From NCBI GenBank assembly GCA_004565275.1, contig SDOX01000163.1:28890-92889 (forward strand): DNA of 64,000 bases, read 5' to 3'. Origin of the DNA: Nannochloropsis salina CCMP1776. Taxonomy: Eukaryota > Sar > Eustigmatophyceae > Eustigmatales > Monodopsidaceae. Of this stretch, positions 1 through 12,007 are shown in pieces. The first letter of the stretch is position 1, and each line of letters begins with the position of its first letter. Both the position numbers and the translations under genes were made by a program. Below the pieces are notes generated by a model. The model had not been told where the DNA came from, ran no database searches, and worked only from the letters and a program-made list of their open reading frames with translations.

Positions 1-466
1 ACGTAGGCGGGCGTCTGGATGTGCAAAGAGGGAGGAAGGGAGAAAAAAGGGGGGAAGGGAAGAAGGGAGGACAAGGGGGGGCCGATAAGCGATCCAGGAC
101 AAGTCTTGACACGACCTCTGACAAAGATGCTCCATCGCAGCTTCCCTCTCATTCCCTCTCCTTCGTATTACCTCCCATTTATCTTCCCCTCTCACTCCTT
201 TCCGCCCTCCCTCCCCGTCTGACCTGGTCCACCCACTCCCACTCCCCTTCCTCCTCCCCTCCCTCCCCGGCTCCCTCCGCCGCGCCATGGCTCCCTTCCT
301 CCGCCCCCTCCACCACGTCTCCATCCTCCTGCATAAAATGTAGGAAAGAAAATATGGCACCTTTAGAAATGAAATCAATTACGCTACCGCTTCCCACCCA
401 CCCTTTGCCCGTGCCCCCCAACCAAGCCTTTCCCCGCCTCCACCTGCCCCATAATTTACAAGGGAA

Positions 467-745
467 CTAAGTAGACAAATTTACGTCAACGGAATAGCTT
501 GCATTTATCGTCGTCCATTTCGAACATTCCCTCTTTCTCCCTCTTTCCCCCTCTCCCTCCGCCTTTACCTCCATCACTTCTCCCTCCACGGATTTCGCAG
601 GCTCATCGGGAGCAACTTCTCGCGCCACAATCGCCGCCGCTTTTGTTCCTTCTTCCTTCTCTCCCTCCGTCTCCGCTTTGGAATCCATTTCTGATGTCTT
701 GCAGGCACTCTCATCGCCGGGCATGGCTTTATCTCCCTCCTCCAC
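467..745 (-). other. Acidic Lys/Glu/Ala-rich open frame, possible FEN1 insertion exon
   Basis: Directly downstream of the last recognisable FEN1 exon (ends 797) an open frame encodes a low-complexity stretch rich in Glu, Lys and Ala, for example EGDKAMPGDESACK and VAREVAPDEPAKSVEGE. It follows a pyrimidine-rich tract that could be a short intron, and a GTAAAGG donor-like site lies near 577. It does not resemble the usual FEN1 segment after the conserved P-x-W (here [10 protein letters not shown]). It may be a lineage-specific insertion or untranslated sequence. Bases 1-466 are G/A-rich or C/T-rich with no recognisable exon. Confidence 0.3.
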
Positions 746-796
746 AGGCGAGGCCGAGGGAGGGGCAGAGGGAGGGAGGGAGGACGGCTTGCGTAC

Positions 797-3556
797 CTTG
801 ATCCGGGGAAGCCACTCGGGAGGGACTTGGTACTTTCCCTGGGATAATTGGAAGGGCGGGGAGATAGAAAAGGAGGTGAAGAGCGAGTCATAGTCTCATA
901 TAGAATTTCTCTTGTCGCATACACCAGCTTCCTCAAGAATTAGAGATAGGAAGGAACTCAAGACCAGGGAAAGAGGAGAGAGATTGCACCTTAGAAATGC
1001 TCTCGAGGACATGTTCAATGTCACCATATTTTTTAATGAGGGTCAAGGCACTCTTCGGGCCAATCCCGCGAATATTGCTTGTATAATCACACCCCATCAG
1101 GATGCAGAGGTCGATGAATTGAGCATGGGTAAGCCCCAACCCCTCCAGCATCTGAGAATAGAGGGAGGAGGAGGGTTTGAGTGCTCAAATTTTGGAGTCG
1201 GAAACCATGGACGAGGCCAAAGACCACCGTATTGTGCGTGTCATTTCAATGGGCTCACGTGGTTGCGCGGGACACAAACCTCTCACCCGTCCCGTCCAAG
1301 TTTAATGACAGACAACTCAATGTATGACGGCTCGCTCGACAACATATGAGAAGGAAAGAGGAAGGGAGAACCAAGAGAAAGAGAAAAAGGGAGGTCACAG
1401 AGCACGATATTCTCAAGTGACATTGGGAAAATAACCTTCTTGTAGTCGATTTCTTTGATGGGGTTGTCGCCGGCGCTGGTCATGTTCCGGAGGAGGCGTG
1501 GCCTGGCAAGGAAGGAGGATGGGAGGGAGGGAGAGGATGGGGGGGAAGGAGGAAGAGGGCTGAGAGACACGCAGGTCACGGTAGCGCTCGCCATCGCAGT
1601 CGAGGAAAGAACAAGGCAAGGTAATATGAAAGGGAGGAAATAGGGAAATGAAAACCACGCGAGCTTCACTCACGTGGCAAATGTGAGAGTGTCCGTGTCT
1701 TCGGTCGCCACGGCGTAGACCTTCCCGATCTAAGAGAAGAAAGCACAGCAGGGGTGGAGGGGGAAACAGAGAGAAGGAAGGAAGCAAGCGAGGAGGATTT
1801 AAGAATGATCACCGCGAGAAGCCGATAAGCACGTCAAGAGGAGGAAACACCAAAAAAAGGTCGAGTCTTGCCTTGGCCAGGGCAGCACATTGAGCTTCCG
1901 CCTCACAGGGGGCCTCCAACCAGGGGACGCCCATGAGCTCCAAAAGCCTCTTGCAGTCGGCTGATTCCTGAGCAGGTCGTAGAATAAGGAACCGAGAACG
2001 GAGCAATTAAAACGGGAGGCGCGGAACCAGGAACGGTGATGGCAAGCGAAAAGCTCCGCTCTGGGTGTTATAGCATACCCACTGACCATCCTTACTTCCC
2101 AGATATCGATCTCCCTTGGTATTTTCCTCCTCCCCCCCCCTCTTCATCCCTTTCCTCCGCCCCCCCGTACGCAGTTACCTTCTTGCCCGCCCGCACCAGC
2201 CGCTTGCTCTGTCGGTCTTGCTCCTCCACGTTCGCTTCCTCTTGAGCCTGCAGAAAGAAGGCGAAGACGGATGGCAGGGGGGATGAAAAGGAGGGTGGAG
2301 GAGTGCGTGAGAGAGGAGGAGGGAAGCAGAGGCAAGAAAGGAGGAGAAGGGGAAGGTAAAGGCAGGTAAGGCGTACCTTTTTAAGCTCGGATTCCGCCTT
2401 CTCTCGCTTCTCCCGGCGCTTATCAAGTTCCCCACCCTGTTTGAGGAGCGCGCGGCGGCGAAATGTAAGGGAGGAGAGAAGAGTATACAATCAACGGAGA
2501 AAAGCAGACTAGAGGAGGAAGGTGGAGACACTGGAGAAGGAGGGTATTCGCGGAGATAAACTATGTTAGGAAAGGGTACGGACCCAAGAGCAAAGGAGAG
2601 AAAAATCGCGTTACCTTCAAGGTGGGAGGCTTCCCGTCAAAGACAAAGACGGGCTTGATGCCCGATGCCAGCATGCGGATGGTTCGATTGAAAAGGCCTT
2701 GAATATGGGAGGTCACCTTGAAGTGATAGAGGAGAGCAAGGGAATAAGATTGCACGCAATCCCTGGTATGAAGGGGCACGTGCAGGGCTTTACTTGCCCT
2801 TTTCCCTCCCTTCCCTCTATCTGTTCCTTTATCCTCCTTCCAGACCATCTCTCCTCATCTCGTTTTCGTAGGCACCCACGTAGCAATTCGAAGCGTTCGC
2901 GAAATGGACTCCATAACCATCTTGCTTTCTTCTCCCCCCTTTTCTTCTGCGTACAACCTACCTCCCCCGCTTCATTTGTGAGCTGCGAGGCGGCCGCCCC
3001 ACCACTGCCATGACGAATGGCAATCTATGGTAACGATTATACGGGCAGCAATAATGGATTATTGCAGATGCATTACCGTTTAATAAGGTCAGAAATGTGC
3101 ACCGTCCAGGCACGAAATGGGCGACTCAATGCAATTGGTTTGCTCCCTGATGTGTGTCACAATCTGATTTTCTGCTTCACGTAGGCAGGAGAGACAGGCG
3201 AATCCTTTCTCCAAGAGCCTTTTTACGTCCCTACAATGCTTACCAGAAATTGGTATATTGCCATGGAGGCGTCCACAGCGACAGTGCGTCCATTGTAGTG
3301 CTCTACCTGAAAATTTCCCGGGAGATGATGAAAAATACGAATGGCATGTGATAGTGGACATGTAAGAAGTCGATTGAAAGGGAATGTAGTTGACAAAATG
3401 TGCGAAGACAAGCACAGCATTTACATCAATGTGCAGGAACTAGCAATAGCGGCGGTTCACAAGGGGAAAAGGGTAGAATTTTTTGGTTACCTTGTGCTCT
3501 TTGATAGCTTCCGGAGCCTCGTCTGCTATGAGTTTGGTCAAACCCTTGATCCCCAT
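797..3556 (-). CDS. FEN1: Flap endonuclease 1 (FEN1/Rad27), 3' end outside window
   Basis: FEN1 removes 5' flaps during Okazaki-fragment maturation and long-patch base excision repair in the nucleus. The start is clear: ATG at 3556 opens [18 protein letters not shown], the canonical FEN1 N-terminus. Eleven exons are readable on the minus strand: 3491-3556, 3244-3306, 2962-3024, 2615-2716, 2377-2436, 2179-2247, 1872-1967, 1674-1729, 1406-1502, 990-1151 and 797-838. Seen in order are VDAS (Asp34), FDGKPP, EAEAQC, TEDTDTL and [12 protein letters not shown], which together supply the catalytic carboxylates and the helix-hairpin-helix. The intron after the EAEAQC exon has a GC donor (AAG|GCAAGA); the exon 1674-1729 resumes in phase. 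The C-terminal wedge and PCNA-binding end are not found in the first 800 bases and probably lie beyond the left edge. The family is certain; the junction at 1406 is the least sure. Confidence 0.92.
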
Positions 3557-4427
3557 GGTTTATCCTCTTTCTGTTCGGCTTTGTGGAAGTACCGTGAAAG
3601 CAAAGCAGGGTAGAGAGGTCAGGCGGAATTCTTCTTCGAGCCACTTTCGAGTAATTTCCGCGATGCTAGAGGAAACAAACTCCAGTGTCCCTCCATTTGA
3701 GTAGAGCTTTCTTAAAATCGAGACTTTTGCGTGAGGCACATAGCACGAAACTTGGCACGCAAGGGATTTTTCTTGGTTGACCTGCAAAGCCTAGACATCT
3801 CTTTCTATACTCGGCGAGGCAGGGGAGATCTGAGCGATAAGTGCCACAACTCCCCACTCCTTTTTCGCATTTAAGCTCATGTATTGTGGTTTGAGGCACA
3901 GTTCACAAGGTTACGCGGAACGCTTCCGTGAGCTCTGCATGACACGGAGTGCTGTGGGGCTAAGAGTACACTAGTACGGTCGGCTTTGTAGTACTTTCTC
4001 GCGCGTTTTCTCATATTTTCTCACCGCCGTAAGGAGTTGTGTGTTATTTGTCATACTCCTGTGAAAAGCGGGATAGATCGACTGGATGACCATGCTGACT
4101 AGTGCAAGCTACTGCACGTAGATTTGCACTAACCTCGTTGTTATGGGATGTGTGTGCCTTCACTTGGCAGTCAAATCCTCTTTCCTTGTCCGGACAAGAA
4201 AAAAGCCAAGAGGATGTCGAAACCCGATGTCCGCGTCGCAACAGTGTAATGGGTGGTTTTTACATGTCAAACTTAACCATTTGGGCGCTTAATAGTATCA
4301 GTACGACCAAATAAGCAATCATTGTCGTGAGCTCTGACATCTGGTCCTTCTGATCAATGTTGCGCCATGTTTAAAACGCGTCCCTGTACCCATGACCGTG
4401 TGTACAAGGTATATTCACATCTTAGGC
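3557..4427. other. Divergent intergenic region between FEN1 and the amidohydrolase
   Basis: About 870 bases separate the two outward-facing start codons, so this must hold both promoters. Short ORFs here lack family resemblance or splice-consistent extension. I see no clear TATA box or long repeat. Confidence 0.5.
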
Positions 4428-7033
4428 ATGGGCTCATCTGCACCTAGCACCGGAATCGTCGATGCCTACACTCACTATGCGCCACTAGCTTTGGCTAAAT
4501 ACCTGCAAGAAGACTGCAACGACGGGAAGCCTTTGGTATTTGCCAAGTTGTTCGAACGTACGGAAGATGAGGGAGGAAAGACATACAGGATTACTCCCCG
4601 TAGAATTGTGGTATAAAATTATGATACAGGAATCATGAAGGGCGAGGAGTATTCGACTAGGGAGAGACTATAAATACATATGAGTTGGTCATCTCTTAGT
4701 ATTCCGTTTATCGGTTCCGCCCTCTCTGCCCTCGAAGTTATTTAAATAACAACTCCTTTGCCAACCGTAACCCTACTTTCAGGGATTCCCCTGCTGACGG
4801 ATGTATCGGCCAGGCTTGCTTTCATGGACACTCATAAGATAGACGTCCACGTTCTTGTTCCTCTTCCTTGGCTGGAAGTCGTACCTGCCTGTCACACAAA
4901 TAAGGAGAGGTATGTCTTGAAGGAATCGGGGAAATGGTAAGCGCAAGGGCATGTCAGAGCCTGTAGGTCTCTTGTGGCAGAATTAAAGGGCAAAAATGTA
5001 AGATATGTACCTTACTATGAAGTTCACGGAACATGGCATCAAAACAAGAAATAATCGAGGTTGGCCGCATTTGAGCTCATCCACCAATGCCTACCACAGA
5101 GCTCTAGAGGCGTGCAAACGCGCGAACAATGAGATGGCAGCCGTGGTCCAATCTCATTCGACCCGTTTCTTGGGTGTTGCCCTTCTACCTACCGGGCACT
5201 TGAAGGGGCCCGGAAAGGAGGACGAGGAGGATGGCGCGAGCCATGAAAAGGATGGAATGGATATTTTGATGGAGGCGTATAAACATGCCGTAGAGACATG
5301 CAGCCTAGACGGGGTCGCGCTGTTTGTGGTGAGTGATTGTATTGATTCTTTTCTTCTGTCTACTTTTGTCGTTGAATTTTGATTAGGCTTCCTCGCTTCC
5401 GTCCTGCTTCCCCCCCGCTTTTCCTTTCTTCCTCCCCTTTTCCATTCCAAGGGCCCTTTATCCTCGCCACTCGACCACCCTGGCTTCGAAGCTCTATGGA
5501 AAAGATGTGAAGAAGACGGTGTTCCTGTGTGGCTGCATCCCAATAGACCTCAGGTCAGGAGAGAGGGAGGGAGGAAGGGAGAAAGGGAAAGAAGGAAAAA
5601 GGCAAGGGGGGAAAGGCATGAACAAACAGTGGTCTCATACTGGACGATACGGTATCCCCTCTCTCACTCTTCTTTTGGTGCGTCTCCTTTTTCAAATTCA
5701 GTTTTATCCTGATTACGAAGCTTACAGGGGAAAAGGAGGAAGCTTGCATCAGATATGGAATACACTCGGTAAGTAAAGCAAGAGAGAGACTGGAAGTAAG
5801 AATATGCGGTCGATCACAAGCAATCCTCGTTGTTTTACATCGTCCTTATGATACAGAAGGAGTGCTTTACATGTTTTTTACTCAAAACTTTATCTTCCCT
5901 CCTTCGCCTGTTTCTGCGTAAACCTTTTCAATATGGTAGGATGGGTTTATGACACCAGTGTGGCAATGGTTCACATGGTGATGGCGGGAGTTTTTCAACG
6001 ATATCCGAACTTGAAGGTACTTCGGAAGGCAGGGATGGAGGGGAGGGAGAGATGGAGAAGATGAGGGAATGAGGGACGAGCAAGGTTTGAGTCGATTTAG
6101 TACGGGACGTTTCTCGTTGCTTCTTGCGGGAAAAAGAGAAGATCAAGAGAGCCAGACAGATAGAGGAAACATGTGAGAATTCTCAACCGTGACGCTCTCG
6201 GCTCAATTTGCCCTTCATTCTTCCTCCTCACTACCTGTAGGTTGTCACGCACCACCACGGAGGGATGATTCCCTTCTTCACTGACCGATTCATCACCCAG
6301 AGTCAAAATTTTGACGATACAGAGGGTCTTGCTTTGCTGGACGACATGAAAAAATTCTACTGTGATACTGCCACCTTCGGCTTGGCCCCGCTCAATATCC
6401 GGCAGGTCCGTCCCTCTTCCCCGTGCTGAAGTTTCCTTACTATACACGCCAACCCCAGTTCTTAGAGAGCTTTATTACACATTGCGGTCGACTTCTTGTT
6501 GTTTGCTTTCTTCATTTTCCAACGTCCTTTCCTCATTCTATCAGGCCCTCGAGTTTTTCGAAAGCGGCCGTGTCTTGTTTGGAACAGACACGCCCATGGA
6601 CATGGCTGAACCAGGATCATTTACTTCAACGAGCAAAGGCGGGGTGTCACAATGCGGTAAGAACAGGGAAGGGAGGTACGAAGCAAACGGTGGATAAGGT
6701 GTACGTTGCGTGGGCGAAAAGGTTTTCATTAATCCGAGACGTGGATGACTATTATCAGAGTGACGTCATAACCCGTACTTGGAGCATGGATCAGAGACAG
6801 AGGAATGTGTGTAAGGTGACGGAGCTAAGTCTGGGGAAAATCACTTTTCCATTTTTGACATTCCAGGGGCTGCTCAAGACGTGATGGACAAAATTTGGGG
6901 TCAAAATTTCTGGGTGATGATGGAAAAGCGTTTGGAGTCGAAGAAAGCACGCAACATGGAGGTAAAAGCTAATGTCGATACGATAGAACACACGCGTAAG
7001 AAAGCAAGGGTTAGCGATTCTTCTACAAGTTGA
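4428..7033 (+). CDS. Amidohydrolase-2 family (ACMSD/resorcylate decarboxylase-like) protein, 9 exons
   Basis: This is a metal-dependent TIM-barrel hydrolase or decarboxylase of the amidohydrolase-2 family (Pfam PF04909 type), probably cytosolic. Exons: 4428-4557, 4783-4909, 5100-5328, 5452-5553, 5702-5768, 5940-6016, 6241-6405, 6545-6656 and 6867-7033. They sum to 1176 bases, exactly 391 codons plus TGA, and every junction keeps phase. Recognisable parts are RLAFMDTHKIDVHVLVPLPW, VWLHPNRPQ, the metal-binding VVTHHHGGMIPFF near residue 245, and FGTDTPMD near residue 315. The N-terminal metal motif reads DAYTHYAP, so the first His of the usual HxH is Tyr; related subfamilies with Phe or Tyr there exist as I recall. 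The C-terminus ends in a basic, Ser-rich tail (HTRKKARVSDSSTS) that is open but not family-conserved. An in-frame choice between ATG 4392 and 4428 remains; 4428 gives the compact start MGSSAPSTG. Substrate cannot be deduced. Confidence 0.9.
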
Positions 7034-8649
7034 CCGTAATTTATCTGCTTGGCTGTGTGTGTGGCCTTCCGATGTCGTAAAATGAAGTTCGAAGACAAAG
7101 GACTCGCGTATGCGTCTTCCGACACTCAGTGGAAATTTTTGAGGCGGGTGGCATCAGAAAAAGGGTGCATTATTTTCATCCTCCTATTTTCTTTATTGTC
7201 GTTTTAGTAAGTTATTGTGTATAACTATGCCAAAAATATTTCCCAAGCATCCTACTTATATTCAATCGAGAAGATCTTGGTGGATTTAGACGTTTCCTCT
7301 ATCTTCACCCAAATCTAAAAGGTATATGCTTATTGTACATTCGTACAATTTTCTTTACTTTCCTGCTTTCAACGGTTTGTATTTGCGTTGACTAGCGACG
7401 TCTGTCGTTTCAATATTACCTTGATTTTGTAGTAGATGTGATCATTCTTCGAGCCACCAGTAACTCACCTTACTATAGAACAAGATAGGAAACCCCCAAA
7501 AATCACCTGATAAAGGTGTATCAGAAAGATTTTGATCACTAGTTTCTCAACTATATAGCCATTTAACCTCTTATTAGTGTGAAAACCTCTTTATAAACAT
7601 TTTATCCGCAAAAAATACAATAAACCACACATACTCAGGCCGGTACGGGTTGTGATAGCATATGGGCCAGGATTATTTTGGTTAGCAAGTTCCCACCCAT
7701 GTCTCTGTACAACACTTGGCGTCTATTCTGTACTTCATGACCGAAAAGATTCAGTGGTGAGATGAGCATACACGGACATCCTGTCCTCAGGACTCGACAT
7801 GCTTATCCGTCACTTCGTGTTCTTTAAAGGATTGACAGGTCGTCTCCTGCTTGCCTTCCCAGCTACACTCGCTCATTTCCCTACATTCCATTACATTTTC
7901 GAGGCCCGATAGTCAACATTCTGGGAAAACTTTAGTTATCAGTAGTCTAGTCTCAATCATACCAAGGCTACATAATTCGACTGAAGACGCAGCGATTACA
8001 GGGTAGAAGTCTCCAGTCACCATGCTTATTTCTTTCCTCTTTCTTCAACGACATCATCAGCCTGTGGAAATGTGTTTCATTATTTTACCCACAAGATTGG
8101 AAGGATGTCCTCAATCTAATTTCTATTTGGTTATGAGCGCATGTAGTAGAAGTGAAAATTTGTACAATGGGGTTACTCCGAAAAAGATGCATGCAGACAA
8201 GCGACATTCTACGAAAAATACCATGTATACTCATTCAAGCGAAGTTATCCTCCCCGCTGCGCAGCTTAAAAGATCTTCTTGAACTCTTGCAATGCATGAT
8301 CAATGCCCTGTACAATTCTTTCATATCTTTCTACAATTTCACGCCCATTCATTCGTTCAAACGCCGTCCTCATACCCTTTTCCCCATCCACTACGTCCTT
8401 CACAATATGATCAGGAAAAGATTGAGCAAATAGCCGCAAAGGCAAAGAACCCTCCGCGTGTTTATCAACCAGTTGGGTCTCCCGCAGCGCCAAATTGCCT
8501 CCTTCACCATGCAAACCGCCTCGTCCTTGGAACTAAGCACAGAATTCTCGGTGGAAGGTGGCAGGGAAGGGGACGGGGAAGGGAGGGGAAGAAAGGAAGA
8601 CCGACAGCCCCTGGTTTTTGCATCTCCACCACGCCCCCGGTACGAAGGA
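7034..8649. other. AT-rich intergenic region
   Basis: From about 7150 to 8260 the sequence is AT-rich with no convincing exon. A minus-strand open frame at 8266-8514 has a helical, charged composition (for example GREIVERYERIVQGI), but it opens on a non-ATG codon after a stop and abuts IFT46 on the other strand, so I do not call it. The IFT46 promoter should lie here. Confidence 0.45.
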
Positions 8650-11600
8650 ATGGAGGAGCACGACTTCGCACCGCTCGCGGATGGAGAAGAGAACATAGAA
8701 ACTGGCAAGGTAAGGCTTTTCCCCCGCCCCTTATCTGGTGTCGCCTCCCGTCCATGACTCCCGCCTTCAGGTTTCAGGAAAAGGATGATTGTGTTAGCAA
8801 GGCCTCGTTCGGCTCTAATTCTTGTCCTACCTATGGCTGCCTCTGGTAATTCCTACCTATAGGAGCATCCCTGGCAAGGGATCGACCGCCCGCAGGAGGA
8901 GCTCGAAGGACCTGCTGCCCGTCTTCCCTCCACCCTCCCACCTTTCTCCCCTCCCTCCACCTCTTCCTCCCCGTCCACCCGCCTGCGAGCGCGAAGCGAT
9001 CGAGAACTCTCGCTTTCCGTCTCAGCCCCGCAACAACAGCGGCGACTGCCACAGAACAGGCAAGGGATGGACCTGCGCGCAGATGGAAAGAGCGAGAGGA
9101 ACAAGGAGACGTATTCTAGTGGGGCAGGAAGAGGGGAAAGGGAGGCAGAGGGGCCAGGGGAGCTGCCAACGGAGGAGGAGAAGAAGGATGGGGGGTTGCA
9201 ATACCAGGGAGAGAAGGAGGAAAGGCGGGGTGAGAGACACCGGGACTCGATGTCAGGGGACAAGGAGGGCGGAAGGAGGGGTGCGGTCGAAGAGAGGGAA
9301 GATGGACAGAGAGGAGATGAAGGGGAAATAGAAGGAGAAGGTGCACAGCTCCCTTTCCCCCTGAAGCAACAACAGCTGATGACGGGTATTCCGGAGAAAG
9401 CACCGGCGAATTCAGGGGCTGTGGGACACGTGGAAGGGTAAGTAGGGAGAGGAGTGGTGGGAGGGGGATCCAGAAAGAGGAATTTAAGGGGGGGGGAAGA
9501 TGCAGGCAACGGGAGGGATGCTGTGTTTCTGAGGAGCGGGGACATTTGTCCTGGCACATTATTTCGGCGTATTATCCACTAATTCTTTCCCTTCTTTTTC
9601 TAATTCAATTGTCACGTCACTTCCTCTCTCCTCACCAGCGCCTATGACCCTCAGGAGTATGCCTACATGCTGCCCTCTTTACCCTTAGACGTACGAGAGG
9701 TTCTGGCATTCGTGACACGGTACGCGATGTGTGTATTAAGCAGGCCGCCTCTTTCTCTCCCTCTCACTTTCTTCAGAAGATCGAGGACTACGAGTCAGGG
9801 TTGAACCATTCGACTCAGATCTTTTGCTTTCTTTTCTTTTGCCGCTTACGCTTCTGTCAGCTATCAACCTCATGATTGCGAACTAGACACCCCCTTGAAA
9901 TGTTTTATCCCGGACTACCTCCCGGCCGTGGGAGAGATGGATGCCTTTTTGAAGGTATGTAGGGTGAAAAGAGGGGGGGAGGGGGGAAGGGAATGAGGGA
10001 GGGAGGAAGGGAGGGAAGGCAGGTCTTGCTGAGATTCCTCGAGCGAAAGAAGGATCTGGACGCAGAATTTTGGCGTAATGATCAAGTGAAAGGGAGAGGC
10101 ACCTGAGAGGACATGTGGAGGAATATTAGAAGATAGACAACCGGGGAGCATGGGGATAGAGGGAAAAGGGCATATGCGAGAGCAAGGAGGGAAGGTGAGA
10201 AGGGAAAATGCGAGGATACAAGTCTTGAAAGCACCTCTCTTCGTCGCTTCCTTCACCCAGATGCCAAGGCCAGACGGTGTTCCCGATGACTTAGGGCGCA
10301 AGGTAAAGGGACGGCTTCCTTCTCCACCTCATGTGCTTCTTCCCCTTTCTTTTATTGCGCCAACGTTCTCTCTTTGTGTCTTTTAACCATTCTTCTCTAA
10401 ATCTCACGCTTGTTGCTATCTTTTTCTCTCTTTCGCCTATTATACCGCCCCCATATAGGTTATCGACGAGCCTGCTCCTCGACAGTCCCACCCCTCCATA
10501 ATAGGTAATGTAAAACATTGCCCTCCTCTCATTTTTCTCATCTTCTTTGTGTTCCGCGTACTAGACATCCCTCAAAACGCCATTTTTTCCTCCGAAGGCA
10601 TTCTCACTTGACCAGTCTCCTTCCCTATTGCATCGCTTCTTCCAGAGCTTCGTCAGGCGGCCCTGGCCAAGGTCAGCACTCGGAGGGCAGAAAGCCTAGT
10701 TCAGGTGAGCAGAATGGGTTGGAGGGATGGTCGAAAGGAAATACGAGAGAGAGGGAACGACCTCGGTGTAAATTTGGTTAAAGGGGAAATGGAAAAGATA
10801 ATTTTCGTTCGTTCCCCTGTCATAGTATACTCCAATAGGCTATAAGGCCTCATACGTTTCTCTATGCACCTTCTTATCCATCTTCTCATCCTTTCATCTC
10901 TTCATCACTTCTTTTTTCTTTCGTCCTCTTTTTCTAGGTCCGCGGTATTCCTGACGCCGCAAAGAGACCTCAAGAAATTGAACGGTGGATAAATGAGGTT
11001 GCATTCCTCCACGCAAGCTTGCCATCTTCGCAGGTACAGGGACCGCAGGATTTAAAGCCAAAATAAAAAGAGCGAGAGAATGGGGAGTGAAAGGGAGATG
11101 ACAATATGTGGAGCAAACTCTTGCGGCACAGAAGCGCATTGACGAAGAAATATGAATGCTACGTCTTAGCGAACAAATGATGCGAAATGGGAAGATATTT
11201 TCGTCTACCGATTTTTCTCACACTTTCCCTTTCCCCACATCCTCACCTATCCCCCTCGTCTGCTATGAAATATTTCGTCAGGTCCAATACTCTAAGCCCA
11301 TGCCTGAGCTCGAGCAGTTGATGGAGAAATGGCCACCTGCCGTAGAGATGGCCACAAGACGGAAATTAAAGGTAGGTGACTGAGGGGGAAGGGGAAAGTA
11401 TCAGGTGACAACAATAAATCTTTTTCGTTTTGTAGTCTTCTATGTCTCGTATGGAATGCCACCTGTCTGAGCTTGTACGCATGAAGGGTACATCGTATAA
11501 ATTATATCTTCATAAAACGCCCATGACGTGTCTTGCCCACCTACGGCCCTTTCCATTACAAATCGTCCATACTCTGGTTCCTCTTTTAGCTTCTCCCTCC

Positions 11601-12007
11601 CTCGCTTGACCTATCGCTGGAGGAGTATGCCGAGACGGCTTGTGCCCTATTTGACATTCCAGTACATACAGGATGGTGAGTCTTTGGTCTTGCGATCCTT
11701 CTCCGTTCCTCTCTTTCGCACTCCATCTTCTAGTCATGGCTTCTCGCAGACAATTTTTCTGTGGCCATCAGTGTCTTGATTTGACTTATCATGATTTTTT
11801 TACCTCAACCTCCATGATGCGTTTGGTATCCAAAGTGAAATTTGATTTTTTGAAATGTGACACGAACTCACGTCACTTCATTTTCTATTCCATAGTGTCC
11901 TGGAATCTGTGCATGCATTATTTTCGCTCTTCCTCTCTTTCAGAGAGGAAAGCTCGGAAAACCAACAGGATGTTAACGCAGGAAATGGAACAAAAAGAGA
12001 CACCTAG
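8650..12007 (+). CDS. IFT46: Intraflagellar transport protein 46 (IFT-B complex), 11 exons
   Basis: IFT46 is a core IFT-B subunit needed for ciliary assembly and outer-arm dynein transport. Exons: 8650-8709, 8863-9437, 9639-9719, 9861-9954, 10261-10302, 10459-10504, 10646-10704, 10938-11033, 11282-11371, 11590-11675 and 11896-12007. The sum is 1341 bases (446 codons plus TAG), with all phases consistent. The conserved C-terminal half starts at AYDPQEYAYM and includes YQPHDCELDTPLKCFIPDYL, AVGEMDAFLKMPRPDG, VIDEPAPRQS, YSKPMPELEQLMEKWPP, DLSLEEYAETACALFDIPV and LESVHALFSLFLSF, following IFT46 throughout. The N-terminal half, mostly one exon, is a Glu/Lys/Gly-rich low-complexity region, as is usual for IFT46 though with different sequence. 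ATG 8650 (MEEHDFAPLADG) is chosen; an in-frame ATG at 8509 is possible. Confidence 0.94.

Noticed and set aside
8266-8514. Minus-strand frame with helical, charged composition upstream of IFT46
   Set aside because: No ATG start, an in-frame stop just upstream, and no splice-compatible partner exon outside IFT46.
9067-9441. Glu/Gly/Arg-rich frame as a separate gene
   Set aside because: It is the large second exon of IFT46; it splices in phase to AYDPQEYAYM.
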